DNA from: Nymphaea colorata
Taxonomy: Eukaryota > Streptophyta > Magnoliopsida > Nymphaeales > Nymphaeaceae
Direction: 5' to 3'
Length of the DNA stretch: 64,000 bases
NCBI RefSeq assembly: GCF_008831285.2
Contig: NC_045150.1
Location: forward strand, 806,001-870,000
Part shown: in pieces, positions 37,901 through 50,120 of the stretch
How the letters are laid out: each line of letters opens with the position of its first letter
How positions within the stretch are numbered: position 1 is the stretch's first letter
Translations under genes and position numbers: made by a program
The notes under the pieces: generated by a model
Seen by the model: only the letters and a program-made list of their open reading frames with translations
Database searches by the model: none
What the model was told of the DNA's origin: nothing

Positions 37901-38187
37901 GATATTTAATGTTCCTGTAACATGTGAAGAGTCTCCTAGGATTCTATGTTGTAGTTAATATCCTTGTTATATGTGAAGTCTCGTAGGATTCTATGTTGTA
38001 GTTAATATCCTTGTAATATGTGAAGTCTCTTAGGTTTCTATGATGTAATTAATGTCCTTGGAGCTTGTGAAATCTCCTAGGATTCTACGATTGGAGACTC
38101 TTAGAATTCTGGAAATGGGATTATAAATAGAGGCCGTGCAAACCATTTTGGCTACGGCTTCTTCTCCTCAGTTTCTTCTTGTTTTCA

Positions 38188-38235
<48 letters not shown>

Positions 38236-41200
38236 TCCTGCGTGAGTACTGTTTTCTGGTTACAGAAATTGGTGCTAGATTTCTATCAGTAAAGAAGGGT
38301 AATTTGAAATATAGAAGATAAATGAAAAGCTTATGTATATAGACCATCTGAACCCATTTTCTGGAGAAGAAAATTTAGATAATGAACAACTTGATGTGAG
38401 TATAAAACAAATGAAAAATCTTACTCTACTTCAAGGGATGAAGATTAAGACTTGATTTTTTTTTTCCTTTTCTAAAATGAAAAATGACCTTATTTGTGAT
38501 AAATCCATGAGGGCTACAAGCTGTTGTTAGTTTTATGTTTGCCACTTCCCATTCTCGAATTTTCATGTGACTTTGCTAGTTTTCTATATTGGATATCTTT
38601 CATCATATTGAGATTATTAAATGTTGGTTTTAGTTGTCATTAGTTGACCTTTATACGTACATTAAATTATTGTCATTTTTTATTACCATTGAAACATCTT
38701 TTTATCTTTTTACTGGTTATTTTTTATGTCTCCTTATCAGTTTCTAATTATTTTACCTTAACCTAATTTTTCAAGTTTTTTTTTTTAATTACCAAGATTT
38801 TCCCAAGGAAAACAACTTTGCCTAAAAATACCTGAGAAAAACCTCGGCACTAGAAACACAAGAACTTGTTGCTATGATGTGGGTGCTTCTGCGTCAGCAT
38901 AATTGCAGCAACATCAACAAAGAAAGAGCAGAAGAAGGAGGTGAAAGAAGGAAGGGAAGGAGAAAGAAGAAGGGAGAGGAGGAAGAAGGTGGTACCTAGC
39001 AGCGGAAGGAGGGGGGGCAACAGTAGGCACCAGATAGGTAGAGGCCACCAACAAGGGGGGAAAAGAGACTTTTTTTTTTCTCCTGTACTTTTGCTCCTTC
39101 TTATTTGAAGTTTTGAACTTATAAGAAAGCAATCTTCATTACAATTTAAGAAAGGTACAAGCGAAGAGAGGAGAAAGGTACAAGCGAAGAGAGGTACAAG
39201 AAAGGTACAAAAGAGCCTATTCACACAAAGAGCACCTTCAATGTGCAGAAAGGTACAAGCGAAGAGAGGAGAAGAAAATATTATTGAAATTCAAAGAGGA
39301 AAACCCCTAAAGCTTATGTAAGAAAGGGTGCCAAGCACAATGGCTAGAGGGCTAGTCATTGGGAGCTCACAAACAGCCTGATCAAGTCACGGGCTATTGT
39401 TGTTTGGACAAAATAAAAAGAAATAAAAAATTAGAAAATTGGAGAAAATTACAATAAACAAAAAGAAAAAAGCACAACTACTATAGTATATTTCTTTGAT
39501 AGTTTTCAGCAAAGTTGTTTTCCATGGGAAAATATTGGCTATTTTTTTAAAATGAAAAGTACCTTAAAATTAGGTAAAAATAAAATAAGTGAGAAAATAA
39601 TAAGAAGACTTGCAATGGAATGGCATATTCAAAGTCGTCCTTTCTTAACCTCTTTTACTTTTTTCTCTTTTTAATGTTAATATTGTGTTTTTCAAAAAAA
39701 TGCAAAATCTATGGTTGTGGTGTATATGCATATGTATATGATTGCAATATGTGCACATAGATAAATATATAAATGTATTACATGTATTCTAAGTCACATG
39801 GGTACTTCAGTAAAGCCCACGTACCCTTGTTGCCGGACCCGTACCCAAAATGGGTACTTGGATGCACTTTGGTACCTTTATATTCAAATTGCTTAATTTT
39901 ACTTTGATTTAATTTTTTCCAGCTTACTTTTCATTATATTCTTAGAGTTATTGTTCATTAACATATAATGTTTTTATTTATATCACTTGTTTACTAAAAT
40001 GTTGCTTTCATTTTGATTTTTTTGTGTTATTTTGCATATATACATACATATATCTTGTCGTACTCCCGTACCCACATTTTTTTAAGTTGTCGTGTCCATA
40101 CCCGTACCCATGTGACTTAGCATGTATTCTTTCTGACAATATATTCAGGTGAATTTTGCATTTTCTAAAAATTCTTTGTTTGTAAATAGTAGTCATAAAT
40201 ATCATTCAAGCACATGGTCATGATTGCTTTTGAGAAGAGTGTAGAGAAGAGGAAGAAGACTAGAGAAGAGGGGGGGGGGAGGGAGAGAGAGAGAGAACAT
40301 GTCTTTTCTCATTAACCTGAATCCCATAGTAAAAAGGATTAAGGGGCAGCAACTTAATTACAAAAGAAGTCCACATAATAAAACAAAATTCTTAATGAAA
40401 ATCATCTGCAATAATAAATATTAACCCATGACTCCTAATTATTTACTAAAGAGTCACCAAATTCTCTCAACAATCCCCCTCATGTTGGTGCAAAGATGTC
40501 AACCACGCGCAGCTTGTTTTACCACTTCGTAAAATGAACACTAGCAAGAGGCTTGGTAAACACATCAGCAACTTGACCTTCTGAAGACACATGAATAATC
40601 GATATAACTCCTGTTTGAACCATGTAATAAATATAATGACAATCAATTTCTATGTGTTTGGTCCTCCCACCAACATAGGATTGTTGGTAATATAGATTGT
40701 CGCCTTGTTATTACATCTCATCTCCATAAGTAACTTCAGCTGAACTCCTAGATTGATGAACACAATTTTTATGTATGTCATTTCAATAGTTGTTTGGGCC
40801 GTAGCCCTTTATTCTTACTCAACATTAGATTTTGCCACAACAGTGTTTTTTCACAAAATTATCTGTCAACACTCCCCCTCAAGCTGGAGCATAGAAGCCC
40901 ACCATGCTCAACTTGTTGCATTACTTCATAAAATAGCAATAAGTAGAGGTTTCGTAAACACATCAGCAACTTGAACTTCTGATGACACATGAAAGTCGAT
41001 ATAACTCCTGTTTGAACCATGTCACGAATGTAAAGACAATCAACTTTTGTGTGTTTATTCCTCTCATCAAACTCAGGATTGATGACAATATAGATTGCCG
41101 CCTTGTTATTACATCTCATCTCCATAGGTAACTTCACCTGCACTCCTAGACTGCTGAACGCAGTTTTTATGTATGTCATCTCAATAGTTGTTTGGGCCAT

Positions 41201-44200
41201 AGCCCTATATTCTGATTCAACATTGGATTTGGCCACAATAGTCTGCTTCTCCATAACATCAGGTTTCCACCAACAAATACATAGAAACATCTGGTAAACT
41301 TCCTATAGTTAAGGATCCTGCATAATCTGCATCAGAGTAAGCTTCTATTTCTAGATATGACCCTTTTCTTAAACAACGGTCCCTTGCCTGTAGAAGATTT
41401 CAAATATCTCAAGACCATCATGGCTATGTCCCAATGGACTTTCTTCAGCTTGTCAATAAACTGGCTCAACTTCCCAATAGGTAAAGATATATCCAGCCTA
41501 ATCACAATCACATAAAAGAGCTTTCCAATCAATGATCTATATGACTTGCTATCCACTGGTTTTGACTCATTATTATGCACATGTAATCATGGATTTATAG
41601 AGATAGTAGCCGGCTTGGTGCCAAGTATGCTCATCCCTTGCAACAAATCGAACACATATTCCTTTGGGAGAGGACAATACATTTATTCCTGGTTACTTCA
41701 ATTTTGAAGAACTATCTCAGTGGGCCCAGATCTTTGGTGATAAAATATTTCTACAAATATTTCTTCATATATGAAATTTCTTTCTCATTGTCACCAGTCA
41801 AATAATATTATCTACATACACCACAACCTCTACGATACTTTTGGAACTCTTTGTTATAGAAAAGGAGTGATCCAAGGGAGATTTTTGAAAATCAAAATCT
41901 GACACTACCTTAAATAACTTATCGAACTTGACGTGTGGGATTTCCTTCAAATTATAAATAGCCTTTTTGCACTTGCATACCTTTGCACACTCCCGTTGTC
42001 TCTCAAATCCAGGTGGTTGCTACATATAAAGTTATAAACTGGCTCAGACAAATCACCATATAAAAAGATGTTTTCACATCTAGTTTAGACATGCTCCAAC
42101 CAAAATGCACTGCAACAGAGATAATAAGTTCAATAGTACCTCAGGAGAAGAGGTTGATGGAGGTCCATGAGAGGGTTGTCTTCGAGTGTACGCTTGTGAG
42201 GGATGAAATAGCAGGAGAGTTGTCAATAAGAGTAGGAGAACAAGAAATAAACTCTAATGAAATCGATGGAATAGGCAATGGAAATAGAGATGACACCTCA
42301 AGCTGCTTTATATTGTCAGGAACCAAGAAATAAGGAGTAGACTCGAAAAAAGGTTATGTCTACATTGATATCCTTGTTTTGTTTTTTTATATATAGGGAT
42401 TGAAGCATCTGCACCCCTTCTGGTTTCTTGGATAGTCCAAAAACACACATTTGACTGCTTGGACTGAGAATTTGTCTCTTTAGGGCCAAAGATATGAACA
42501 AAACAATTACATCCAAATGCCTTTGGTGGCAAGTAAAACACATCCTCGTTCACATGTCACCACCTATGTTGGAAGCCTAAAACAAGGGGTATCACTAGAA
42601 GCCCGAGGAATGATGACTGAAAGATGGCTAAGCCGATTATATGCATCGGCGAGAGTGGGATCTCAGCACCTGTGAGCATCTGTACCTTAGCCACAGCTTA
42701 CTCAGGAGATAGTCCATGTAGGAATGTAGCTACTAGAGTCTGTTTCTGGTGTTTTTCTATAACAAGCTTTGCATGGGGACCAAATTGCATTCAGTTGGAG
42801 TTAAAAACTCTCGTACTCTACCTGCAAAATCCTTGTTCACATTCTTATCCTATGAATGTACCCACAATAACTCCCACATCTATTTTGCAGTAGTTAGTAG
42901 ACTAAGCCATCTGCAATATGGGGCTGGAGGCTGTTCATAATCCAGGCCGTAATAATATTATTATCCTCCATCTATGTAGCATATTTTCCTACTCTCCTTC
43001 GTCTCCTCTTCATCAATAATATGGTCCTTTCGATGTCTTATTGCCGATGTCATAAAAGTATGTGACTACCTTTCATAGTTAGTGCCATCTAATTTTACAT
43101 ACAACCCATACAAGAAAGGATTAGCAAAAGCTTTATAATCTGCTGTGATGTCAGATTTACCGTCCTTTCCAAGATTCTTATCTTATGCCATTGAGCCCAG
43201 CAATGTATAGTATGCAGGCCAACAGAAAAGATCAACAGTAGTATGAAAGAAATATGAACAATCCACAGCACTAGACCAGCAACTAGTCAATCCACATCCT
43301 GAGATCAGATCTGGGATAAACCTCAATGGGATCTGATCTAAACCATCAACATCAGATCACCCACTAAAGCAGCCACAAAATAATGGAACAGGAGTTCAAA
43401 TCAGATCACAAGTTAAATATCTAACAAAATGTGATCTCAATCACCAACTTAACTTGTGCAGCCACAGGGATAATAAATCACAGATTCAAATCTGATCATA
43501 AACTTAGGTCTGATAATCATGACTAGACAAAACCAATCACTTTCTAATATCATCGCTAGGAAACTTCTAATAAATGGCTAGAAAGGCCAAGTCTGGTGGA
43601 CGTCAATAACAAGAAGAGCAATGCACTGAACAATGAATTAAACTCTACGTCAAATTTGAATAAGCAGCTCTAACTGATGGTAAGCTATATATATATATAT
43701 TATATACACCACAAGATTTCATGTCTTTAACTACAAAGACAGATCTAACCAGCAGCAATATCTACTTACTAGATCTGTATATGCTTCCACACAACTCCCA
43801 CAACAGACATGAATATCAACTCCAACAATGACGTGAAACTAGCCAGCATGTATGACGTCGAACTTCAACTGAACTGTATACCATGTGGCTCGACTCAGCT
43901 CTCCTGGCATCCATCCAGCATAAATACTATCAAACCACACTAGCTGGACTTTTTTCCACAGCAACATCAACTTCAATGAGACATCGATCTAGGGTTTTTT
44001 TGTTAGAAAACCCTAGATCATGCTAAAGGAACACAATCCAAATGTGCCAACCAAGATGATAAAGAACTTGAAAAGCAAGGAATAAGAGGGAAAGAAGAAG
44101 AGATAGAAGAAAGGAAAGATTTTGGCATCAACAGCTCCCAAGATGTGCTCTGATACCATGTTGATAAGATTATATATATATAGAGAGAGAGAGAGAAAGA

Positions 44201-44237
44201 GAGAAAGAGAAAATGCCTTTTCTCAATAACCCTAATC

Positions 44238-44285
<48 letters not shown>

Positions 44286-46699
44286 ACATGCCTTTTGCCT
44301 TTTCTCAATAACCCTAATCCCACATTAAAAGGGCTCAGGGGGCAGCATCACAATTACAAAATAAGACCACATAATAAAAATAAAATTATTAAAGAAGACC
44401 ACCTGCAATAATAAATATTAACCCACAACTCCTAATTATTTACTAAAAAACCCTTCACAAAATTATCTCTCAACATTTCCCTATTGTTTTATGCTATCAT
44501 ATGCCTGCCAACCCTCTGCATTGAGGCAGCCCCATTCTTAGAATATGCCTTCTGGTGGATTTGATCTATATGTTTTCACGTGTAACAAATGCTGGTAGGA
44601 AATATGTTCTGTCATCATCTTAGTTAAAGTTGTAACGTTTTGGAATGTTCCAGTCAGGTTGATCCCATAGTGGCATCATTCTCAGGGGGAGCTGTTGGTG
44701 TTATTTCAGCTTTGATGGTTGTTGAAGTCAACAATGTCAAACAGCAAGAGCACAAGAGATGCAAATACTGTCTTGGAACAGGTCCGTTCTTGATGATCAG
44801 ATTTATATATTTTTTTTATTATTTTGATATTATTTGGGCAATACATTATCTGGTCTAACAGCGTGACCATAATATTATACAACATTTTTTTGTTTTTTCC
44901 ATTCTCCCCGCAAAGGAATTTAGTATCTTTTCAGTCCTTGAGAATCTGTGCTGCTAGTGACAAGAGATTGATTATATTTGGTTCAATAGCCATGACATCA
45001 ATTTCCAAATCCAACTGTTTTGAACAACACAAGTATTAATATGGACAAAATATTTAGAACTTAGATGAAATCATAGTCACCAATATAATTCTCACAAGGT
45101 TTTCTAATTTCTTTTTAAGAGGAAAATGTCAAAATTATAAAACATGAAAAATTATAAAAAACACAAAGAAATTTTAATGATATACTAGGCCTTCTGCTAT
45201 TTCCTTGGAAAAGGTTAGAAATAGAGGTCGAAAGGCTCTTTAAATACATATTGAAAACAAAAAGAAAAAAATCATAAGCTTTAAAATATGGAAGAACGGA
45301 ACCTTTTGAAAGTCGCTGAAAAATATTGGGAATATCTTAGAATAATATGGTGCTGTTTTATTTCAAGATATATTTTGAAAATATTATGAATCTTGTGATA
45401 CTTTGCTGATATTATCAGCTAGCACCAAGGTGGCAATGGAATCACGTTATTTTAAAAAAATTGGAGATTTGCTTACGTATGAAATAGGATTGCATGACAT
45501 GCAAATGCATCAAATGGAATAGATTGCATAATTTTATACGTCATTCTCAGTCAATGATGAACTTTAAAGGAGAGACAGACCACCATTCTTAGGCAATGAT
45601 AGTGGCACTGATATGCTGTGAGTATTAAGGGTGAGTTCACATTTCCAGAGCAGCCTTCCATATGATTCATTAATTTTTGAGATGGATATTGCTCTTTCTG
45701 AAGTTCATGATCTTTGTGAGATGATTTGATTTTTGAATTCAAGATTGAGCTAATTAACAAGTTAATTTCTCGTTATTCTTTGTAGGAATGTACCATCTTT
45801 TGGTTTTGAAGTCAAGCTTAACAGTTATCCATTTCTGTTTTAAGCAGCTGAAAGTTGAGTTAGAAAATGTACTTAACCATGAATAAGAATAATGTATTTA
45901 ATCAGTTCACATGTATAATTAATGCAATTTACTTATTTATCTTGCTCAGGCAATTCCTTATGGACTAGGCCCTTTTGTTTGGTGGAGTGATAATTAACTG
46001 GCTTTTGCTTGGTTGCTCTATTCTGCCTGTTTCTGCAGGATATTTGGCTTGTGCTCGCTGTTCAAACACAGGAACTATTCCAATTGAACCAATTGTAATG
46101 GCTCAAGGTTCTGATCAACCTTTACCACTGCCTAAGACACAACGGTGTAAAAACTGTTTAGGTGCTGGAAAGGTGATGATTGCAGTTTTTTTTTCTTTTG
46201 GTGACTTTTTAGTTCAATGACATTTAAATATTAGCTTGAGATGTCCATATGTCTTCAACTACCAAGCCGTAATGATGGAAATTTCTGACTTCTATTCTCT
46301 TTTAGGGAATCAATGTTTGAGGTTTAGTTAGTTAGCATCATGTATCATGCAGTTCATTGTCTTCACGTAGCTATTTCATGCACATACTTTTGTGCTTCAA
46401 TTTTTTTTTTTTGGTAGCATTTAATGAAATGACCTGTTGCAATATTTTCCTGAAATGGCTGAATTAACATGGAATCAGTCAGCTATGTATCAATCATCAC
46501 ACAACCTGGTTCAGTGAAGCAGCAAGTTGGAATGTTTCTTTAACATTATGGCAGGCTTTCAAATTGATGGCCAAGATTTTGAAGATCATCATATGTGATC
46601 TGTGTTTCTATTGTGTTGCAGGTTATGTGTCCAACTTGCCTTTGCACCGGAATGGCTATGGCCAGTGAACATGATCCAAGAATCGATCCATTTGATTAA
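31938..46699 (+). CDS. OR: ORANGE (OR), plastid DnaJ-type zinc-finger holdase (319 aa, eight exons)
   Basis: Exons: 31938-32161, 32305-32419, 34100-34216, 34362-34448, 36276-36352, 44654-44781, 46039-46172, 46622-46699. All introns are GT-AG and the joined 960 nt is open. OR proteins hold phytoene synthase in active form, aid chromoplast formation and carotenoid storage (family knowledge). Residues 1-60 are Ser/Pro-rich and basic, a likely plastid transit peptide. GFCIIEGPETVQDFAK-type sequence starts at 75. NIRSRRNKIFLHMEE spans 99-113; all its arginines are present, and known carotenoid-boosting OR alleles replace an Arg in this neighbourhood. Two hydrophobic segments lie at about 162-180 and 218-232. 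Four CxxCxxxG repeats are at 243-250, 254-261, 286-293 and 297-304. The end SEHDPRIDPFD is the family signature. Intron 5 is 8301 bp, so the gene spans 14.8 kb. Confidence 0.97.
32634..32855 (+). repeat. Candidate SINE or similar retroelement in OR intron 2
   Basis: A GC-richer island within the AT-rich intron. CCTTGGCGAGGAAGCCGCTGG resembles an internal promoter A box and GAATTCAAACCTC a decayed B box (GGTTCGAANCC), about 30-40 bp apart. The tail reads AGTCAAGGGGTCTCCATCCC then GTGTCGCAGGGTTAAACTAG. The match is by eye and old; other origins are possible. Confidence 0.4.
34449..36275 (+). other. OR intron 4 (1827 bp)
   Basis: AT-rich intron between the first membrane exon and the LELKLGLGGTSY exon. 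Contains a GGTTGGGTGGTGGG stretch and a short GT run near 35690-35710. No transposon recognised. Confidence 0.8.
37770..38265 (+). repeat. LTR-like remnant with U3 direct repeats and TATA box
   Basis: Units of 47-49 bp containing TGTGAAGTCTCCTAGGATTC and TGTAGTTAATATCCTTG repeat from about 37923, 37972, 38020 and 38066. They are followed by TATAAATAG at 38122-38130, a CT-rich leader with (TC)n at 38190-38228, and a possible LTR end ...TTACA at 38264. The next bases, AATTGGTGCTAG, look like a decayed primer binding site. This layout (repeated enhancer-like units, TATA, leader) is typical of a copia LTR. No internal element sequence follows, so it may be a solo LTR. It points the same way as OR. 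Confidence 0.5.
38122..38130 (+). promoter_or_regulatory. TATA box inside OR intron 5
   Basis: TATAAATAG followed by AGGCCG and a CT-rich stretch, directly after the four direct-repeat units. Good fit to a plant TATA box; it belongs to the LTR-like remnant. Confidence 0.5.
39789..40120. mobile_element. hAT-type MITE in OR intron 5 (332 bp)
   Basis: Perfect 17-bp terminal inverted repeats: CTAAGTCACATGGGTAC at the left, GTACCCATGTGACTTAG at the right. The 8-bp target duplication CATGTATT is exact on both sides (39781-39788 and 40121-40128), as expected for the hAT superfamily. The interior has CCCGTACCC words near both ends and no coding capacity. Confidence 0.9.
40230..40843 (-). mobile_element. 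Copia fragment A: 3' LTR plus end of pol
   Basis: About 240 bp of LTR ends CTCTCAACA at 40472. A pyrimidine run ATCCCCCTCATG (the PPT, minus strand) follows, then about 355 bp encoding the last part of RNase H and the pol C terminus on the minus strand. It stops abruptly at about 40843, where a second LTR end begins. The LTR is similar to, but clearly diverged from, the one at 44159-44475. Confidence 0.75.
44147..44158 (-). other. Primer binding site of copia fragment B
   Basis: The minus strand reads TGGTATCAGAGC, exact initiator tRNA-Met PBS, abutting the LTR at 44159. Confidence 0.93.
44159..44475 (-). repeat. 5' LTR of copia fragment B
   Basis: 317 bp, inner end at 44159 next to the PBS, outer end CTCTCAACA at 44475. 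It is enlarged by two TA/GA microsatellites (44171-44215 and 44237-44285) and a short internal duplication of the TTTTCTCAATAACCCTAATC segment. Confidence 0.85.
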
Positions 46700-46932
46700 T
46701 GATGTTGCTGAATAATCTTATCACCTGATTCTGGTAGCCATTGTGGGGAAATTTTGTACTGCAGCCTAACTGCAAAGTGAAGGATACAAAATAGAAAATA
46801 ATACTGGTTATGTAGTTATTCAAACATAATTGGCCCTTGTATCATTGATGACATATAGAGAAAGAATTGCCTATGATTGTAATTCTCTCATATTGAATGA
46901 TGCCAATATGTTACCATTATGTTACACAAATC

Positions 46933-46938
46933 AATAAA
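46933..46938 (+). terminator. Candidate polyadenylation signal for OR
   Basis: AATAAA about 234 bp after the OR stop codon, at a normal distance for a plant 3' UTR. Confidence 0.55.
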
Positions 46939-48894
46939 AAAGATTTGAGTAAACAGTGTTAGTCCTACTAGGCTTGGATGCCAAATGGTGCATTTTGGCA
47001 TCCATATTATGGGGTAATTTCTGGTTTCTAGTGCCAATTGAATCTTAACTATAATGGCGTTAAGGGATACTTCTCTATGAACATCTAACCGATGCTATGT
47101 GTATCATAGCGTATCATACGAGGACACCCAATGCCATCTTTGAGTGATTGAATAAGGAGAGTCAGGTCCCAGAAGAATTCACCTCCACCATTCAAAGAAT
47201 ATTCCCTAAAGATGCCAAAAAATTGAAAACACGAAATGCATCCTTAAAGGTTGAAGTTTTAGATTTCTTTTCAATCTTCTAACTCTACGAACATGATATT
47301 TTCTAATGTTTAAAAGAGGAAAAATGCTACTGAATGGTTTTATTTGAATACATAAGTAGGACTTTGTGAGGATCAGAATTTCATGGCCTTGAAATCCCAC
47401 AGTTTATACAATCTTACCTGACAATGGAGTTTACTAATATGTTAATCAGTTGTAAACGTGGAGAGTCTATTAATATGACATTTATGTAATCAATATTATA
47501 GGCTTTTCATATGATCTTAATGTAACTAATAAATAATCAGGCTTTATTATTTGCTGAAAACCGAGGAAATGTCCAGAGACGGCTCATGGAAAACAAATGG
47601 CATAAAAGTTTCTAAAAGGCTGCCTTTTTCTTATGCGGGTTAGGATCATTTACAATAGAAGAGATAAATACACACATTAGAGTTTCTTTTTTCTTAATAC
47701 AAGAAAACCACATTTGGAAGTTCGAACTTAGTCACACATAGGTTTTTTGGGCACATTGTCCCCCAGCTTGAATGTTCTTTTTGTTTTTCATCTGAGCTTC
47801 TTATTTCTATTGATCAAAACAGAATACGCCCTGTTGAAATTCTTTCTTACTATTCAATTTCCTATTTTGTTTATCTTATTTAATTGTGTTTCTTGTTTCA
47901 TTAATTAGAATTCAAAGATTTAAAAGCAGCATTCAGCTCACTATTTTTTTGTATCCATCAACAAGCGAAAGTTATGGTTTTGATTTATGATGCTGGCAGC
48001 ACCAATTTAAATAATATGGTCCAACATTAAGTCGGCGCCTAAACATGGTCCTAGAGATCCTGTGTATGAAAGTAGGTACTTAATCCAGGTGGGAGAGGGA
48101 GATATATCGTAATGATAAGAAACTTGTAAAAGAATGTGTTTTTTAACCTAAAATATTGATGCATCTTTATACATCACTAAACAGCACACAAAAATTTATA
48201 TATCACTGATAATAAAGGGATCATTTAGGCAGTTGGATTTGGGTTCAATAGACATCTCTGATTAAAGGCACCATTTACTTCTTTTTACTTCTGATCCTAC
48301 CCTTTTAAAAGAGGAATAAAAATAAAAAATAAAAAGCATTTCGTCTGGCTGGTTACCTTTTTAGGGAGAAAAATAACCTACCAAAATCAACTTCTACCCC
48401 GAATCTGACACCCGTCGACTGTACGTTTATGCAAATTTTTAAAGGGAAACCGTAGGCTTAATAGCAGCGAGCAAGTTTCAATAAAAGATGCCCAAAAATC
48501 TAATCAAAATGCAGCAGCAATTGATGCCTAACATCCCAGAAAACCTACAGTTGCCACCGGCTGTCTGCCTTTCTGGCCTCAAATGATTTCTGCCGGTTTT
48601 TGCTTTTGACTAAATGCTGGGAATCCTAGAAGAGCTTTTGAAACTAGTGGAAGCACGTAAACAGCTCAAAAACCAGTGCGTCTAAGTGTGATTTTTCTCT
48701 CTTCAAAAGCTCCGGTCCCAATCTGTATATGTTTAGCAATTAAACCAGTGCAAGTATTGTCGATTTTAAGATTAAAATATATGATTAAATGAAAACAGGC
48801 TGCCGTGAAACAGAACCGTTCATTGTTTTTGTTGATGTGATTTGCCGGAATATGACAACGTCCAGGTGTCTCCATCCATTAGAACTAATGGACA
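46939..48894. other. Intergenic DNA downstream of OR, no gene seen
   Basis: AT-rich with no recognised coding region, RNA gene or clear transposon end. Confidence 0.5.
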
Positions 48895-48911
48895 AGAGAG
48901 AGAGAGAGAGG

Positions 48912-48945
<34 letters not shown>
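48895..48945. repeat. (GA)n microsatellite
   Basis: Two GA runs separated by GGACAA, about 51 bp in all. It makes false Arg-Glu open frames on both strands. Confidence 0.95.
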
Positions 48946-48948
<3 letters not shown>

Positions 48949-49520
48949 TTACTTGTATCGTGCTAAAGAGGGAACTGCTGGCTGGCAAATTTGCCAAATG
49001 GCCTTTTCAAATCTGTCAATGCAAATTCCAAAAACTGATGCTAAATGCTTTGAAAAACTGTGTATCAATAGAAAATGTTTGTAATGTACCTATTGCGATC
49101 GCTCCTTGAGGCGAACCTTTATATACACACACACCAGTCATTGGACCGGATGGAAAAAATATAGTCAGCTAATTGACCTGTGTGGATGGAAATCAAATGG
49201 ATATTCAATTTGAAGGAGGATGGTTAAATTGAAAAAGTAGAAACCAAACTATATTTTTAAAAAACAAAAATACCCTTCATGGGAGGAAAGAAATCAATTT
49301 CCTAAATCGAATCTAATCTCATTAAAATTGGTAGGCCCTTATGATTCTCATTCAATCAAGTATCTAAGTGTGTATCCAGATTTGAATAGAAAAATAATTC
49401 AGCGTCTCACAGCACACCAACGTTACAATACATGGCCAGTGCATTTAATCACTCTCTCAATGCACTGCGCCAATGGCGGTTATTGAATGGAGGTCCGAAT
49501 GGGTAGAGGATTTCACTTCC

Positions 49521-49563
<43 letters not shown>

Positions 49564-50120
49564 AATCTAAATCAGTTAACTGCTAAATGTTATCATATGG
49601 CTGGATGATTAAAAACCGTTTTTGAAAGTACTATTATAAATTGTTGCTACGCTATAAACACTTTCTAAGAGCCATGTACCTAAAGACTTACAGATAATGT
49701 TCTACAAATAAGTCTTGTAGTGCTAAGAAAGTTGTAAACCATAAAATTGTAGCATAAATTTTGCTTATAATTAATATATTAAAACATCAATCTCTTACAT
49801 TAACGTCCAAGCAAAAATTTACTTTTTTATGTAAAAAGAAGTTTCAAACCATTATTCTTGTCAAATAAATTTCTTATTCATAAGTAGGACATAGAGATTG
49901 GTCCATCAAATCATCTATTATCGTCCCAAATTTTTTCAAAAAAAAAAAGGCTATTATTTTATTATTTGGATTTAAAACAAATTTGCGACTATTCGATCCA
50001 AAATGAATTTCTAAACCTAAGTTTAGATCCAAATCTAGCATTTTAAACTCAAAATCTAATTATCAAATCCGAATTAGATCCAAAATCTAAGTTTATATCC
50101 AAATCAGAAATTCCAAAGTT
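48946..50120. other. Intergenic DNA with an (AT)n run, no gene seen
   Basis: Contains (TA)n at 49525-49559. From about 49990 the sequence shifts to repeated GATCCAAAATCTAAGTTTAG-type words that lead into the next repeat block. Confidence 0.5.

Larger units (their letters stand above)
40844..44475 (-). mobile_element. Copia fragment B: near-complete element with truncated 3' LTR
   Basis: Left: only the last 30 or so bases of an LTR (TTCACAAAATTATCTGTCAACA ends near 40873), then PPT CTCCCCCTCAAGC. Right: 5' LTR 44159-44475 (317 bp, starts TGTTGATAAG) with PBS TGGTATCAGAGC at 44158-44147 on the minus strand. Between them, in decayed minus-strand frames, are gag (about 43170-42600), integrase C-terminal part (LPPKAFGCNCFVHIFGPKE near 42530), RT and RNase H (SKSYRSLIGKLFYV near 41550; VESEYRAMAQTTIEM near 41220). 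Most of protease and integrase are missing. It is related to the 6718-12185 element but far older. Confidence 0.85.
36353..44653 (+). other. OR intron 5, 8301 bp, filled with transposon sequence
   Basis: Donor GTAAAT at 36353 and acceptor TTCCAG ending at 44653 join exons 5 and 6 in frame (the split codon is Ser207). Inside are an LTR-like region (about 37770-38265), GA-rich repeats (39150-39290, unit AAGGTACAAGCGAAGAG), a hAT MITE (39789-40120) and a copia composite (40230-44475). 36353-37770 has no recognised element. Confidence 0.9.

Noticed and set aside
44640-44858. A separate small gene near 44.65 kb
   Set aside because: It is OR exon 6 read through into the intron.
48785-49109. Open frames rich in Arg-Glu or Ser-Leu
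   Set aside because: Made by the (GA)n microsatellite; no conserved sequence on either side.
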